Shown: positions 23,462-37,000 of the stretch, one piece after another
Numbering within the stretch: position 1 is the stretch's first letter
Layout of the letters: every line of letters begins with the position of its first letter
Source: Owenia fusiformis
Lineage: Eukaryota; Annelida; Polychaeta; Sabellida; Oweniidae
Assembly: GCA_903813345.2 (NCBI GenBank)
Contig: CAIIXF020000001.1
Span: 51,229,885 to 51,293,884 of the forward strand
Direction of reading: 5' to 3'
DNA length: 64,000 nt
Position numbers and translations under genes: made by a program
Notes under the pieces: model-generated
Told to the model about the DNA's origin: nothing
Databases searched by the model: none
What the model saw: the letters and a program-made list of their open reading frames with translations, nothing else

Positions 23462-25236
23462 AGGACCGGTGCATGGATGATGGAGCCAAGTCATACTTGA
23501 GCATTCTGTACAGTGTAATTTGGCGGACTTGCAATATTGAATTTGGCAAACTTGAGATGTACTTTGAGCCCAATTTTATCCTTGTTGCTATCTGTTGACT
23601 TTCGATTGACGTTCAAATTGTCATTGGTTCTTTTATAGTTGAAAATAGACATATTGTTGTTGCTTTTGTTCAAAAGTGATGAATTTGAACAAATTTTGAA
23701 AGATATTATTCAGCCAGAAAATGTGTTAAAGGACAAGTCTCGGTTTGGAGAACAGTCTCCTGGGCTAATAAATTTTTTCATGAAAAATATAGAAAAATCA
23801 CCTAAATTAGATTATGGATATTCAAAAGAGGATATTTAAATCTACAATATGTAAAAATATCAAAATTGTCCAAAGCAGGCGTAACGCACAGTAGACTGAT
23901 GAACTTCGTTCTCCAAACAGAGAGTCTTTTTGTACAATTCCCGGGAATTTAAGAATTGGACTTTGTGGCAACTTAATCTGGTTGACTTTACAAAACAGCC
24001 GCAAAATTAAGTAGAAGTACAGTAGATGATAGCAAATCTGTATCCTACCATATTAATTATGATATCTCAAATAAGAGCCATGGCATAATATACTTTGAAA
24101 TTAAAAATGTAAAATTATGAATCTGTTTATGTGACTTCTCCAAGATCAAGGCAACTGATATTATTCATTCTGATGTTCATAGCATCTCTCTTTGCATCGC
24201 AGATGGGCAGATATAGAGAGGGCGTGGCTTACCACGACGGATAATACTCCCTTTAATATAATGTAATATGAGTACAAACCCAATTACATAGCTCTCCTGA
24301 TTGGACATCAATAAATTGTTAATAGTTCATGTGAAGAGCATAAAACTTGCTATTTACTTTACATGCTCCATGTTTCAGTCTGTTTTATGATGGGATAGAC
24401 TATAATAAATCACAGATTGAGGCCATATAAGTCAAATTTACTTTATCATCCTAATGAATCCAATAAAAGACCATTTCTATGATGTACAACTTTTAAGGTC
24501 AGTTGTGACTCGTGTTATCATATAGATTGATTTTTTACTGGCAGTCTTTGTACTTTTGAAGAGTAAATTACTTATAAATTACTGATTTAATATTACCTCA
24601 TTTTTCAACCCAATTAAATAACCTATTTTTTGATCTGAAATGTGCACAATGAAAGCTAACATGCAAGATTAAGCTGTAGATTATATTGATATTGTGTTTG
24701 TTATTGTTTATAAAAAGATAGGAATGTAAAAGCCTAGTACAACTTGTACAGCATAACACTGAAATGTGGTTTTACAAGAAAAAATATGGGTATCTATACA
24801 TACCCTTGTTGTACATAGTTACCGATAATGGACTGGAAGGGTGCTAAAGTATAACCATGGGGGTACCAACAGTTAATTTTTAAACTTAAAAATTACCCAT
24901 ATCTTGATCAATATCGACTTTCTTGTGACAGATTTGAAATCTATAATATCTTGTATACCAATATTTGTGAATAGACTAGATGCGAGTAGAAATAATCTTT
25001 ATTTCAAAAATCAGTCAAAGTGATGTCATATTTGAAATCTACATGTAAAAGTACATCTAGAAATATGGTTTTGAAAATTGATTACCAACTTTGAAAATTT
25101 AATTTTTTTTGAAAATGTAACTTCTAGTTTGGGTTGATTCCCCATAGACCCCATGTTACAAAATCACAAAAAGTGAAATATCTTTTCTTGAATTGGACAG
25201 ATAACATTTTCTTTTACTGGACATATTTATAGGATG
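23462..25236. other. Intergenic stretch after CPLANE2
   Basis: AT-rich DNA without recognised genes. A weak inverted pair (GGTTTGGAGAACAGTCT near 23742 against TTCTCCAAACAGAG near 23910) may be an old palindromic element. The short ORFs at 23639 and 23822 fall on it and lack recognisable domains. Confidence 0.4.
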
Positions 25237-25628
25237 TCCTATGATTTTGAGGAATATCATTTTTATCTACGAGGTGATATTGATATGCGAACGAGTGCAT
25301 AAATCAGTATCACCGAGTAGATTAAAATGATATTCTGAAAAAAATCATAGGATGTTCTTATTATCCTACACTTACAAGGAGTGTACTAAATGTATAATAT
25401 CATTGCAAAATGAATTCCATGCCAAATAGAGTCAGTTTGGCGGGAAATCAACAAGCGGAGTATATCGTCACAATATCCTCCGCATATTGGGTTTTCCGGA
25501 GTATATCATCACGATATCCTCCGCCTGGAGTATATTGTTACGATATCCTCCGGATATTCATTTTGCCAATAAATATCAAATTTATTTTTTAATGTTATTA
25601 TACATTGAGTACACTAAGTGTAGGATAA
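25237..25628. mobile_element. Double-hairpin palindromic element, copy A
   Basis: Hairpin 1 (25237-25352) has TCCTATGATTTT / AAAATCATAGGA-type ends and an inner GGTGATATTGATAT / ATCAGTATCACC pair. Hairpin 2 (25361-25628) starts TTATCCTACACTTA and ends TAAGTGTAGGATAA. Inside hairpin 2 are three successive palindromes of the form GGAGTATATCGT-ACGATATCCTCC. The whole arrangement recurs at 41263-41671 with high identity, so the two hairpins move or were copied as one unit. The 60-69 residue ORFs within are incidental. Confidence 0.85.
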
Positions 25629-26646
25629 TTTAATTTACAATTAGATACATAAGATTTATATGAAAATTGAACCACTAGAACAGATGTAATTTAAGTTAGA
25701 GGGAACTTTCTACTATACCCGCCATGCTATCTGACCCGAATGAGCCACCTGGTGGTGAAACTGGTAACTACTTACTCGCATCTGCATTATTTTAATCATT
25801 TACATTAACTTAGGAGAAGTTATAATGAAAATGAGCAAGTCCTTCGAGTCTGTTATTGGTAGCTGCATATACGAAGAGTGATAAATGTATTACTGAATTC
25901 CTGGGCCATATGAGCAGGATGTGTATACTGCCTGTTTCACCTATTTGCTATTTGATACTTTATCATATACTAGCAGAAAACATTATTGAAACAGGTCATC
26001 GAACAATATTCTGTTTTCATGTTCTTATTTGATTTGTATTCAATGATAATAACATGATTAATTCAAATCACACAGTTATTGTGTCCTGCACTGGTTGATT
26101 ATTACGATATTAAACCACCAACTGGTACAAACATTATTTGCTGGCAATATTAGAGCTTTAAGATATTGCTCACATAATTTGTGAATTAAATGCATGACTG
26201 AAATTATAAAAGGTGCACACGCTCCATATATAATTTGCCTGATATGTCATGACTTTTTAGGTAAGAAATTCTTCCAGGCCTCCGATTTTCAGGAAATTAG
26301 CTTTCTATCAGTCTGTTAATGGTGAAAATTACAGACTATTACAATTTTATTTAGTTTTTAAATTTAAAAAATGAAAAAAAAAATCTGTTTATTCCAAATT
26401 CAGCCGCTATAGAAAATATATGGACTCTAACAAATACACTGTAGTTCAATGGTTCCAAACTTTTGTGTAGATTGATGCCCTATTGTCAAATTCATTGTAA
26501 AATTTACCAGTAAATGAAAATGTAAATCTATGTACAGCTTGTATATAATTGTGTAACAGAGTTATTTCTGTGAACAGTACAATATATTTTAAGTTGTTAT
26601 ATATATTGCAAGAGATTAATTGTTTTGTTCTGGTAAGAAATTAATG
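25629..26646. other. Intergenic, nothing recognised
   Basis: AT-rich non-coding sequence without a clear repeat or ORF of interest. Confidence 0.35.
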
Positions 26647-26648
26647 TA

Positions 26649-26751
26649 CAGTGAAACCTGTGAAGTGGAACACCTCTAGAAGTAGAACACCTCACAAGTG
26701 GAACACTTTTTTGGATGTACCAAAGGTGTTCCACTTAGACAAGTTTTACTG
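26649..26751. mobile_element. Small TA-flanked MITE (CAGTGAAACCTGT family), copy 1
   Basis: Ends CAGTGAAACCTGT and ACAAGTTTTACTG, flanked by TA on both sides. The interior is a hairpin of AAGTGGAACACCT-like words. A TA duplication suggests Tc1/mariner mobilisation. Related copies are at 37160-37305 and 53511-53698. Confidence 0.75.
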
Positions 26752-27734
26752 TATTTATCTCTGAATAAGTTGAAAGAAAAAATGGAAACCTTTTTACGAA
26801 TGTACTCTTATTTAAAAATGATGGATTTATATAAGTCATTGTCAATGTTCTCTGGTAGATAAGTGGGAGTGTTAGATTATTGAAGCAAGGTAGTTAGCAA
26901 CACCTTTGAGACTCCCTTTAATTAATTGAACCTGACGTGTTTTTTGCTTTACAGCCTGTAATTTGTATTGCATTTTCATTTCCTAGATCACAAAGAAGGT
27001 CATTTGCTAATGGATTTATATTATAGTGTATCATTTCCAATGTTCCATTCCAATAAATTCAAATCAAATTGTGAATTTAATATCCGACTTGAATAGGTAT
27101 ACTAAAATTAGACGTGTCTCATATATACAATAGAACTGTATGTTTATCACGGGTTCAACGATTATGTATCCTGCTTCTTGCAAATAAAAAAGATTATTAT
27201 AGCATTGCACAATGGACTTTTTTCTCAGATTGGATTTACGAGAACATTTGTTGACTCTGTATTTCTTTGTGTTAGCTAGGAAATGGCTAAAAAATGGAAC
27301 AATAAACATGCATGGTGTCACATTCCCCACATAAATCTCACATTTTCCTACATTTTGTCGAGTTTATTGTTTCCTTTTGGATTAGTAGAGTTATTTTTGT
27401 AATATATGTATATTTGATGGGTTTAGGCAAGGAAATGTTACAAAATAAACCTTAGAACTTTAGATTACACAAAAATATTTCAGATGTTTTTTCAAATGAA
27501 ACTGTGGAAATTATATCCCATAGTAGTATACCACCCTACATTTGTAAGTTCTACTTTGTATCAGTTGTACCAGAATTCCTGGATTTATGTTTGAGAAAAC
27601 TAGTCATTTTCTTCATCTTGTTGAAACAGTTTTTCACTGATCCATCTGTTCACTTTTAATTATTTACTCAAATCTCTGTACCCATGTATCTAATTCAATC
27701 CTTTTAATTAATAATATTCTGTTTGGATATTTAC

Positions 27735-28045
27735 ATCGAAACCCATCTTGAATCTATAGTATTCTATTTGAATATCAGCATGAACACCCTTCTTGAATTG
27801 GATATCTGCATTGAAATCCTTTTTGAATCAGATATCTGCATGAAAACCCTTCTTGAATTCATAACATTCTGTTTTCATATCTGGACGGAAACTTCTCTTA
27901 AATTCATAACATTCTGTTTTTATATCAACACTAAAACCTTTATTGAATTCATAATATTTTGTTTGGGTAACCTATCTACATGGAAACCTTTTTTGAATTC
28001 ATAACATTCTGTATGGCTATTTGCATGGAAACCCCGTCTCTAATT
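27735..28045. repeat. Imperfect 45-bp tandem repeat
   Basis: About six to seven units with the core TTGAATTCATAACATTCTG followed by a TATCTGCATGGAAACCC-like part. The 93-residue ORF across it is a by-product of the repeat. Confidence 0.75.
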
Positions 28046-28727
28046 CATTGTAATTTAAGTGAAGTCAATGCCCGAGTAAACATTAGAAAATCTATAAAAA
28101 TTCATTAGTAGCGATACAACTTTGATAAAAATTATCTCGGACATGAATGTTATTGGCTGCAGTGAATGAGCTCTTGTACTTACGGGTTTTATAATAAGGA
28201 CATCTCAAAAGTGTCAAATGAGTATGGATAATCAAATATTTGGTTATATCATTTTGGAATATCTTTCACAACACAAGCATGTAAATCTTATGCAACATAA
28301 AGCAAAATGAGATACGCAATAAATGAAATCAACAATAACAATATCACATGATCGTAACCTTTTCTATCTCCCTGAGAGGTCTTCAGTTATTTAATAATAC
28401 AGATTAGCACGGGATGACAATTGGATGTTAGTCTTATTACACCCCATAACTGCAAGTAATAGCAAGGTAGTACCTCATAGAGTGGCCAATACTAGCCATA
28501 GTGGATTGGAAAAATGGAAAATGTAACAAGGTGCTAGGAATAATGCAACTTTGTAAGTTTTATATTTTAAGTTTAGAATAATATTTTACGTAATATTTTA
28601 TAATTGATTCATTCGTATATAGAAATAATGTAGAGAGTATAACAATATGTCACAACTTCTGATTGTGACATGAAAACTTAATTGTTCTTATTCTTGATTG
28701 CTGTCTTTTTACAGTTAGTAAGTGAAA

Positions 28728-28925
28728 ATTAAATACATGAATATGAAAATTAAATACATGTATTTGAAAATTAAATACATGTATATGAAAATTAAATATA
28801 TGTTATGAAAAATTAAATATATGTTATGAAAACTAAATACATGTATGTGAAAATTAAATACATGTATATGAAAATTAAATACATGTTATGAAAATTAAAT
28901 ACATGTATGTGAAAATTGAATACAC
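28728..28925. repeat. 20-24-bp minisatellite
   Basis: About nine units of GAAAATTAAATACATGTATA with deletions of a few bases. No other signal. Confidence 0.85.
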
Positions 28926-29493
28926 AGTAATGCGCGCTTAATGTATAAAAAATCTGACTCTCATTTGAATATGAAGAAATTTAAAGGGAAAAATAACATC
29001 TTCTTTCAATAGTCAGTCTATTGTAGATTAGGAATTTATTTATTATTGAATGAAATGAAATATTAATCAAAATAATATCAGTAAACATGATATAAAAAAA
29101 AAATCTATTTACCAATACTACCAGAAGTATAAAAGGCTAGCCTTTTCTTTATCTTTATAGAGTTTTTACTCAAACCTGGTGGTGTTTTAAGATGTGTTGA
29201 GTGGTTTTCAGACATTTGTATGCATCAACATCTCAATATGTAATCTTGCTGTGTTAAATCCCCAGAATCAATGTATATTTCAAAGTACATTCACTCATAA
29301 TATTTGAAACCAAGTTTTGTTTAATGAATAATGAATCATTTTACAGGTTTAAAACTTATAGAAATTGTCTCATCTGCTCATTTATCATGCTTGTTGACTA
29401 AACCAAACTTCCCATACTTTTCTTCTAAAAATATATGAATGTTTAATTTGCAAGTGCACAACCTTCAATAAACATTGTGGTCAGCCTTATTTT

Positions 29494-29607
29494 TTCCTAT
29501 ATTTTAGCAAGGACGTCTGAAGACCTTGATTTTATTATGGCAATTGCCTTACTTTCCTCCTATATTTTAGAAGACGTCCTTGATTTTAGTATGGCATTTG
29601 AAAGTGG
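29494..29607. repeat. Tandem duplication of about 70 bp
   Basis: Two diverged units sharing TTTCCTATATTTTAG, GACGTC and CCTTGATTTTA-TATGGCA. Confidence 0.6.
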
Positions 29608-29906
29608 CAACACTAATTAAACTGTTTTATGTCCATTGTTTGCAGAATATGATGCTTCCTGTTAGTTTTCCAAGTACACTCAGTATACAGCTCAATAATT
29701 GATATTTTGTTTTTCCAGTCTCTGAGCCTATTAAGTAATGGAAATCTTCATTACATACTTGATTTGAGGATGTTATACCATACATTAAACATTTCTCTGA
29801 ATTGATTCAATGCAGATTCAGTTTTAATCAAAACACATTTGTGGCAAAACCAGGAACATTGGCACCCACGTTCATTCTGCTTACCATTACCTGGTAAATA
29901 CATCTA

Positions 29907-30530
29907 CAGGGTGGGCCAAAAAAAACACAACTTTTTTTCAAGACACTATAACTTTTTTCTTTTTTAAACTACATACCCCAAATTTTGCAGTTATATAATG
30001 CCAGGGGTTCTTAGTAATAATATCATGTAACAAATCCTTCAACTTGGATAATAATATTTGATCTAAAAGAGGATTTCAATTGGTCCGCCACCCTATTTGA
30101 TGATAGATTTTAGTTTTAGTTGTCTTGATGATATGGCAGTATCAATGGAATGTTAGCTAAAGTTTTTCAACATGTCTTAATTGCCAGCTTTAGTTGAGCA
30201 ATGGTTTTTGATTGGGTGCCTTCATACAATCTCCTGGGGACCTTCCCATACCCTATACTCACTGGGGTTTGCATCAGGACTATTAGCTTGGCGGTCATCA
30301 GGCCATATGAGTTCAGGAACATTTTGCAAATTATGCCTATTTCTCATGGCACACCACATGTTTAAGTGAGACGCTGGTGACATATCTTATTCAAGTAAAA
30401 GTGTACAATTCATGATCCATGGCTAGATAACAACTTTAAGTTTCATTTGGTATGCAAATTATGATTTTGAACCACAAATGAAAAGTTATAGCATTTTGAA
30501 AAAAAAGTGGCGTTTTTTTGGCCCACCCTG
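29907..30530. mobile_element. Tc1/mariner-type remnant with TA target duplication
   Basis: The 624-bp element begins CAGGGTGGGCCAAAAAAA, ends with TTTTTTTGGCCCACCCTG, and is flanked by TA at 29905-29906 and 30531-30532. The minus strand from about 30330 to 30230 reads LQNVPELIWPDDRQ followed by ANSPDANPSEYRVW, the conserved block around the last catalytic Asp of mariner-like transposases (usually NSPDLNP). Stop codons follow and the N-terminal half is missing, so it is a deletion derivative. Confidence 0.85.
30230..30335 (-). pseudogene. Mariner-like transposase fragment
   Basis: The minus-strand frame contains the SPDxNP signature and the VWEGPQEIV block. It is broken by an in-frame stop after that block and has no start. 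It belongs to the 29907-30530 element. Confidence 0.75.
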
Positions 30531-30532
30531 TA

Positions 30533-33500
30533 TATCGCTTAAATGTACTTAAAACATTTTTAGATCAGTGTGGGTTAAGCGGATAAGATTGATATGTATA
30601 ATGAAGAACATTGCACTGATACAAAACAACAATTGGATTAAAAAGATGAAAACTTACTGTAGATCTTTACCATTTACATTCCTTTGTAATATTATATGCA
30701 AATAGGTAGAAGATCATGTAACAATTTTTATGTAATGCAAAAAGTCCAACACTTGGAATGTAACTTTGACAAGTGTGAGCAATTGAAAAAGATTTTCTGT
30801 TCAGTTTGACATTTATACTAGAATTAATACAAGTATGTAAGTGATTGAGAAGCATCAGCTTATGTAATTAAACGTTACAATGACATACAACTTACAAGCG
30901 CTTGTGAATTTTTCTGTAGCTACATACTTGGTATACAGAGCTTACAATAATGACTGGTTGGGCTCAGTTAGAACTGGTAGGAAATGGAATCACAGTTAAG
31001 TTTGCATTTATATCATTCAAAATTCCCTTTTGATTTGATTCTTTGAACATTTCTAAATTTTTCAAGTTGTTATTAAGTTATTCCTTAATGTTATTTTCCC
31101 TGACAAAGAACACATTTTTAGTGTAACCTCTGATAGAGGTGCAGCAAACACAGATAAAAGACGAGGGTAATTATTTTCAAAAATTCACATTTTTACAATA
31201 TATAAAAACTCTAGAACATCAGCACTTACTCATCTTATCTGATTAATTTTCAGTTTTATTTCCTTTCAAAAACCTTAACCTCAGGACAACCTAAAATTAC
31301 CACATCAAGCATTTATATATATATCCTACGTTTGAGCCCCACCAGCCTATATTACAAGCTCTACATACCAAGGGTGAACTATATATTGATAACAATTCCA
31401 TATTTATCAATTTGCTGTAATTGAGAACATCAGAGACATTTATTGACTAGTATTATATTATCCAATCCAAGTCAACAAATGAAGTGGCATTCACCAGTTA
31501 GCTGACTTGAAATGATTAAAATGATATGGCATTCTGCTCTGTAATGAAAAATAAAAAAGATTATCCAATAATCTCTAATAATCCAATAATCTTTTTAATA
31601 ATCTATGAGAGTCACGAGTGTCAGGTTTTGAAACAGCCCAGACTGAAAAACTACAAATCCCATTCCTCCAAAATTCTTCACTTCTTTTAATAACTCCAAA
31701 TTCAATTATCTGATTCAATAATGATGTCATTTTGACATTCTTTTATGATTTATTATTAAATTATAAACCAAAATTGGATTACAAGCATCAAAAAGCATGT
31801 CGATAATAATATCTGTGTTAACTCTAACAGTGATTATGTCACTCTAATTATGTCACTCTCATTATTTTTCCAGGTGAAAGATTTGAATCTCTGTAGCCAT
31901 TGCCATATAAATTGAAGTAATTTAGAAAATTACAAAGGATTGGTATCGATATGGCGATATATTGTTTTTCTCTTAAACCAATTATTGAAAACATTCTGTA
32001 AAAACATGGTCCTTTATGCAATGGTCAGTGATTGACAACAATTTAACTTTTTGGGGATTTTTAGTGCAATTGTTTTTTGTTCTTTTCTACCAATTCTTGA
32101 GAATGAAATAAAATATCTTTCCAAACCTTGTTTGAACAAATAGCATATACAACATGTTCTAAGACCTCTCAATATTATAGTTATACAAAGGAAAATTTGG
32201 TTGATTTAACAAAACGTATTCAAAAAATTAAAACAAAAAACAAAAATAGATAAAATTTAAAGTAAACCTTTTATACAATTACAATATTGAGAAACCTGAT
32301 GTGTTTTTTAAAACAATATAGAGAAAAGTATATATATGTTTTTTTCAAATTAAACTGTTACCATTCAAAAGATGATCAAGATTGACGATGTGTAAAATTT
32401 TCAAACTTTTTGATGACTGGTTAAAGAAAAACATGTGTTCAATTCAGTTTGCCATATGGAAACCAATCCTTTCTAAAAAATTCCTAACCAAACAAAGAGT
32501 AAACATACCATTGTTCAAAAAACTGCAAGTGCAGAGAGAGATGGATTAATAAAACAATTGCTTTTTTAGCTCCAACAAATCTGATATATATGTGATATCA
32601 TTTATTTGTATTATCATGGGCTTTCAACTAGCTAGTTGAAAGCCCATGGTATTATGAACTAAATAAATGATGCTGATTAGCAATAAAACGAACATATCTC
32701 CTCAAAACAAAAAATTCTTTGATAAAGGCTATGTGTAATATTTCATCTTTGTTATTCACTCATACCTGCCTACCTAAAGTGATAAGAAATATGGTAGGCC
32801 TTTTTGTTTGAAAAATACAGTTGTTCTATGGTTGATTTATTCCAAAATGGTGTTTTTGAAAGATTTTTGTAAAACTAGATATTCCAGTGAATATTTAAAT
32901 AGAAAATAGTAGGATATTTTTTAAATGATAACTTTTTCAAAAACAACTTGTTTCTTCCCAAAGTCTTGTCTTTTATTATTACAACACATAATAAGAGCCA
33001 AGACATCTTGAGTAGGATAAATGTACCTAACTGACACTGAATTATACTAATATAAATAATATAAGAAGTATAAAATAAGAGCTAACATTGTTAAGCTGAC
33101 ATCAGCAAAACAGCGTGTGTATAAGAATTTCAACGAAGTAATTATTCCAATGTCTTAATTATAAATATGCTAGTTGACACTGTAACAATCGAACACAGCA
33201 GTATTCTTAAACCACTAATAAAAAACAATCATTCATTATAATTCTAATGGATTGGGACATTATCCTATGATTGAAAGGTTGCAGATGGTCTAATTGTATT
33301 CACATCAAAGAATGAAAATATGGAGTCACATCAATTATTCTTATAAATAGTTTCTTGACACTTCAAAAGGATACCAACTACCTATAATCCTATAATATAT
33401 CATAGTCATAAAAGCACAAACTCATCCAATCAAAATATTTTAACTTAACTTAATGAATTCATTGACTTACTTATTGTTCTAACATCTAATCATAATTATT

Positions 33501-34096
33501 ACTTAATTTTATGTCTCCTAATCTCCAAAATATACTTAGATGTTAGTTAGAATAGATGTTAATTAGATCAAATCATGTACCGGGTGTCCCCCGAAAATTG
33601 TACCCAAATGAAACGGGAATAACTCTTTTTGTATCTAACAAATATTTCCATAAGTTAATAACTGTTATTAATGGGTTTAGTGACTGGAAAAACAAAATAT
33701 CAATTATAAGTTTTATACTAAGATTTCTTTGAACCCAACAGGATATATCAGGTTTCTCAAACACTAGACATCTAATAAAGCAATTAATCAGCAGAATCTG
33801 ATATTCAGAAACAGAAATTATTGAAAATAGATCCTAATAAAATTGTTAAGATGGAATTTTAAATCCCAAACAGCAATTAAATCTTCAGATCAATGATCCC
33901 AATTTGACTACAGTATACTTAATGAAGAAATTATGGCTTGATATCTCAGATATTTAGATTTTTCTAAAATACATGTTCATACAGTATGTATAGAATCATT
34001 GTTGGCCATTGTTACAAAGAAGTAATTTGTATTTTATGTCTTTTACGAGCTAAACGTAAAGTTTTTCAATAGACCTAATAGGTTTATCTTTTTCAG
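30533..34096. other. Intergenic or 5' region before the kringle gene
   Basis: AT-rich DNA. The only distinct features are the palindrome at 32615-32648 and a possible transposon end ACCGGGTGTCCCCCGAAAA at about 33578, without a partner that I could find. The first, ATG-bearing exon of the kringle gene should lie here or in the preceding kilobases but was not identified. Confidence 0.4.
32615..32648. repeat. Perfect 34-bp palindrome
   Basis: CATGGGCTTTCAACTAG followed directly by its exact reverse complement, with no loop. Weaker pairing (ATCATTTATTT / AAATAAATGAT) extends it to about 32597-32672. Same arm sequence as 17646-17685. Confidence 0.9.
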
Positions 34097-37000
34097 ACGA
34101 GCTTGTGATCATCTACCTGCTCTTTGTTTATGTTGCTATGGAAACCACAGGTAAGACATTTATGAGATTATTATCAAATAGTGCAGATATCTGTGTGTGT
34201 TATAGTACAATACATTCCAATAATAGTATGATACTAAAAATTCACATATTGTTGGGAGATGTTTTCCATGTGTTCATCTAATATTTATTTGTATATCAAA
34301 CAATCATTTCTTTAGCGTATAAGTCTAGGGATGGTCTAAGTCTAAGTCTAGGCAACGAATAAACAGTGCAAAATGTTGAGACATCTGATCAAATAAGTAA
34401 TCAAAGCTTTAACAAGCAGATGAAATCATTACATTTGAAATGGATGCCCTTATTGCAAAAATGATCATTATGAAATATGTCAGAATCATGAACCTTTCCG
34501 AAAATAGTCATAACATAGGATGTGATTGGGCAGAACATTTTTTTTTAAATGTGACAATTTTTAGAAAGTTACTCTTAATTCATTTCAGTTGTTTAGTTTT
34601 TATCCTATCAGTGATATGCATTTCTATGGCAAGGCATTAACATGTGAAATGTCACCACCTGGCATTTGTTACAGATAGATGTCAAACACCAAACACAAAC
34701 CACTGCCACAAAAAAGTTGGCAATGACAGCGTAGAAAGCCTAGAATTGTAGGATAATACCACAGTACCATGGTCAAAGACACAAACAATCTCCTAAATGA
34801 GAAACCAAACTGTTTATATCAACTCAACTTGTTGAGAGAAATGAATGTTGCATACCAATCTATTACAGACAGTCTATCTGTAAGGTACAATACGGACAAA
34901 AAGGTTTTTACTTTCAACTGCGTTAAATAGCCTTATTTGATTAGGACAAAGAAAGAAATTGTCTTTATAATTCTACACAACACTTGAAAGTATTCTTCAT
35001 GATTAGAAAGTACAGTTGGTAAATGAGCAAATTGAACACTATGTTGTTCTGGTATTGCTTTCATTATAATGCAAATGGTCTTTCATTATTGTCTATCCAC
35101 AGCTAGGATAATTATTTAAAACATGCAATTCCATCAACTTTGGAGGAAGTTTAGTTGATGCTCTGAAATGCAACCTATACTTTAGATGCTTTTTCAAAAG
35201 TGCAAAAGAAATGGGAAAAGAAAGGAGTTACTATCTAAAAAATGTCACAATTTTACAATATTCTTCCTCTCATCATTCCACGTCATAGACCTACCTTTTC
35301 ACTCAATAAAACAGGAAAAATTATGCATACTTTTTAAAGATTTCTTCAGATATTTTAGACTTTATTTTTTGCTGCTACTTTAAGCATGTTGTCTCAAAAC
35401 AATCATGAAAGCAATTTATCTCATGTTCACACCGGAATAGCCTGACAACGGTAATGTATTTCAAATTCAGATTCCGTTGTCATTGACGATATAGAAGATG
35501 CTATATTGTTGCGATTCACGACCCAATTTGATAGAAATTGAAATTTCATATGATACATCATCCGAGAGCTTAATCCATGCACAGAATTATCGACGATAAA
35601 ATCCCATGAAATGAGGACCAAGTGATCAAAGAGTTGAAGCGACGGTTATATCTGCTATTCCAATGTGATGTCCGTTATTCCGGTGTGATGTTTATACCAT
35701 CGTTATGGAAACATACATGTGATATAATTATTTCAATAACTTATGGTCCTTTTTTATACAATGCACATAAAACATGTTAAAGGATCTACTACAGTTTGTC
35801 TTTACGTAAATGCATATTAAAAATAATATCCTGATCATATCTGCTGAACCATATACTACCTCATACTTGCTAGTTAAGCAAGACTTTTTCAAATGTTATT
35901 TGTTTTTCAGAAAATGTTCACAGATGAAACCTAAACTGCTAAATGATACAGTCTTTTACATGTATTAACCACTCTCTAAATTAATGCAATATTGCTTTTT
36001 TGTACATTAGTATAAGAATCAGTTTTGTACATTAGATTTAGAATATGATTATGTTCTATTCTGTAGATATAGGTTGCAAGACAAGTCATACAGGCTCAGA
36101 ATACGAAGGAGGACAATCAATTAGCAAAGAAGGCAACCCTTGTTATTCTTGGGCTGGCAGCTCCGTTGTGGACATGTTAAGTTATAGTGGAATGTCAATA
36201 GACAACAACGAATGTAGGAACCCTTACAACTATGAAGTTGCTCCATTCTGTAGGACATCTGATCCAGATGACCCTGATGAAATTTACCAGTTCTGCCAGG
36301 TTCCTTACTGTGGTAAGTTAACTAAATAGGTTTAAATATTCAGCGTGAATTAATCCAATGAGAATTTTTTAAATTAAAATTGAGACTTTACAATTTCTTA
36401 CAATCACTTTAAAATGGAGACATTTTTATTTTTACTACATATTATGGGTTCAATTAATTTTAGGAGTATGAAAGGAGGGGGGTAAATCTGAAATGTAACT
36501 AATTACAATTTTTACAACATCAAAATATTGACCTAATCCCTGACTGATGTAGGTCTTACAGACTATAACAATTGTACTAAATAACCTGCTATGACTATGA
36601 CCACATCAGCGCATGGCTATCTGATAACAGCTAATTTAGAAATATATTTATTATATGTATATTTATCCCATACTTGGACGTTACAGGTACATAAAGCCGG
36701 TTTGTAAAAACTTATATTTTCATCAGCGGGTAGATATAGCTTTACGTCCTGATAAACATATTATCCTATAGTCGGTTCAGGATATTGGGATTATCCCTTA
36801 GCCAATATAATATAATTTCCCTTGGGACCTGCCGCCCTCGAGCAGATATATTATATTAGCCTCGGGATAATCGCAATATCCTGAACCTCTATATATTATA
36901 TATATATTTATTAATTACAATGTAATATTAGCTTTATATTTGATTTTCAGCAAATGTTAAATTGGAGACAGAGAGTGGTGTTCCATGTGTGTTTCCATTC

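Noticed and set aside
25237-25628. CRISPR-like array (regularly spaced GGAGTATATCGT palindromes)
   Set aside because: Only three diverged palindromes in an animal genome, in a hairpin element; no constant repeats with unique spacers and no cas genes.
33578-33800. Transposon end ACCGGGTGTCCCCCGAAAA
   Set aside because: Resembles a mariner-type end, but I could not find a matching opposite end nearby.
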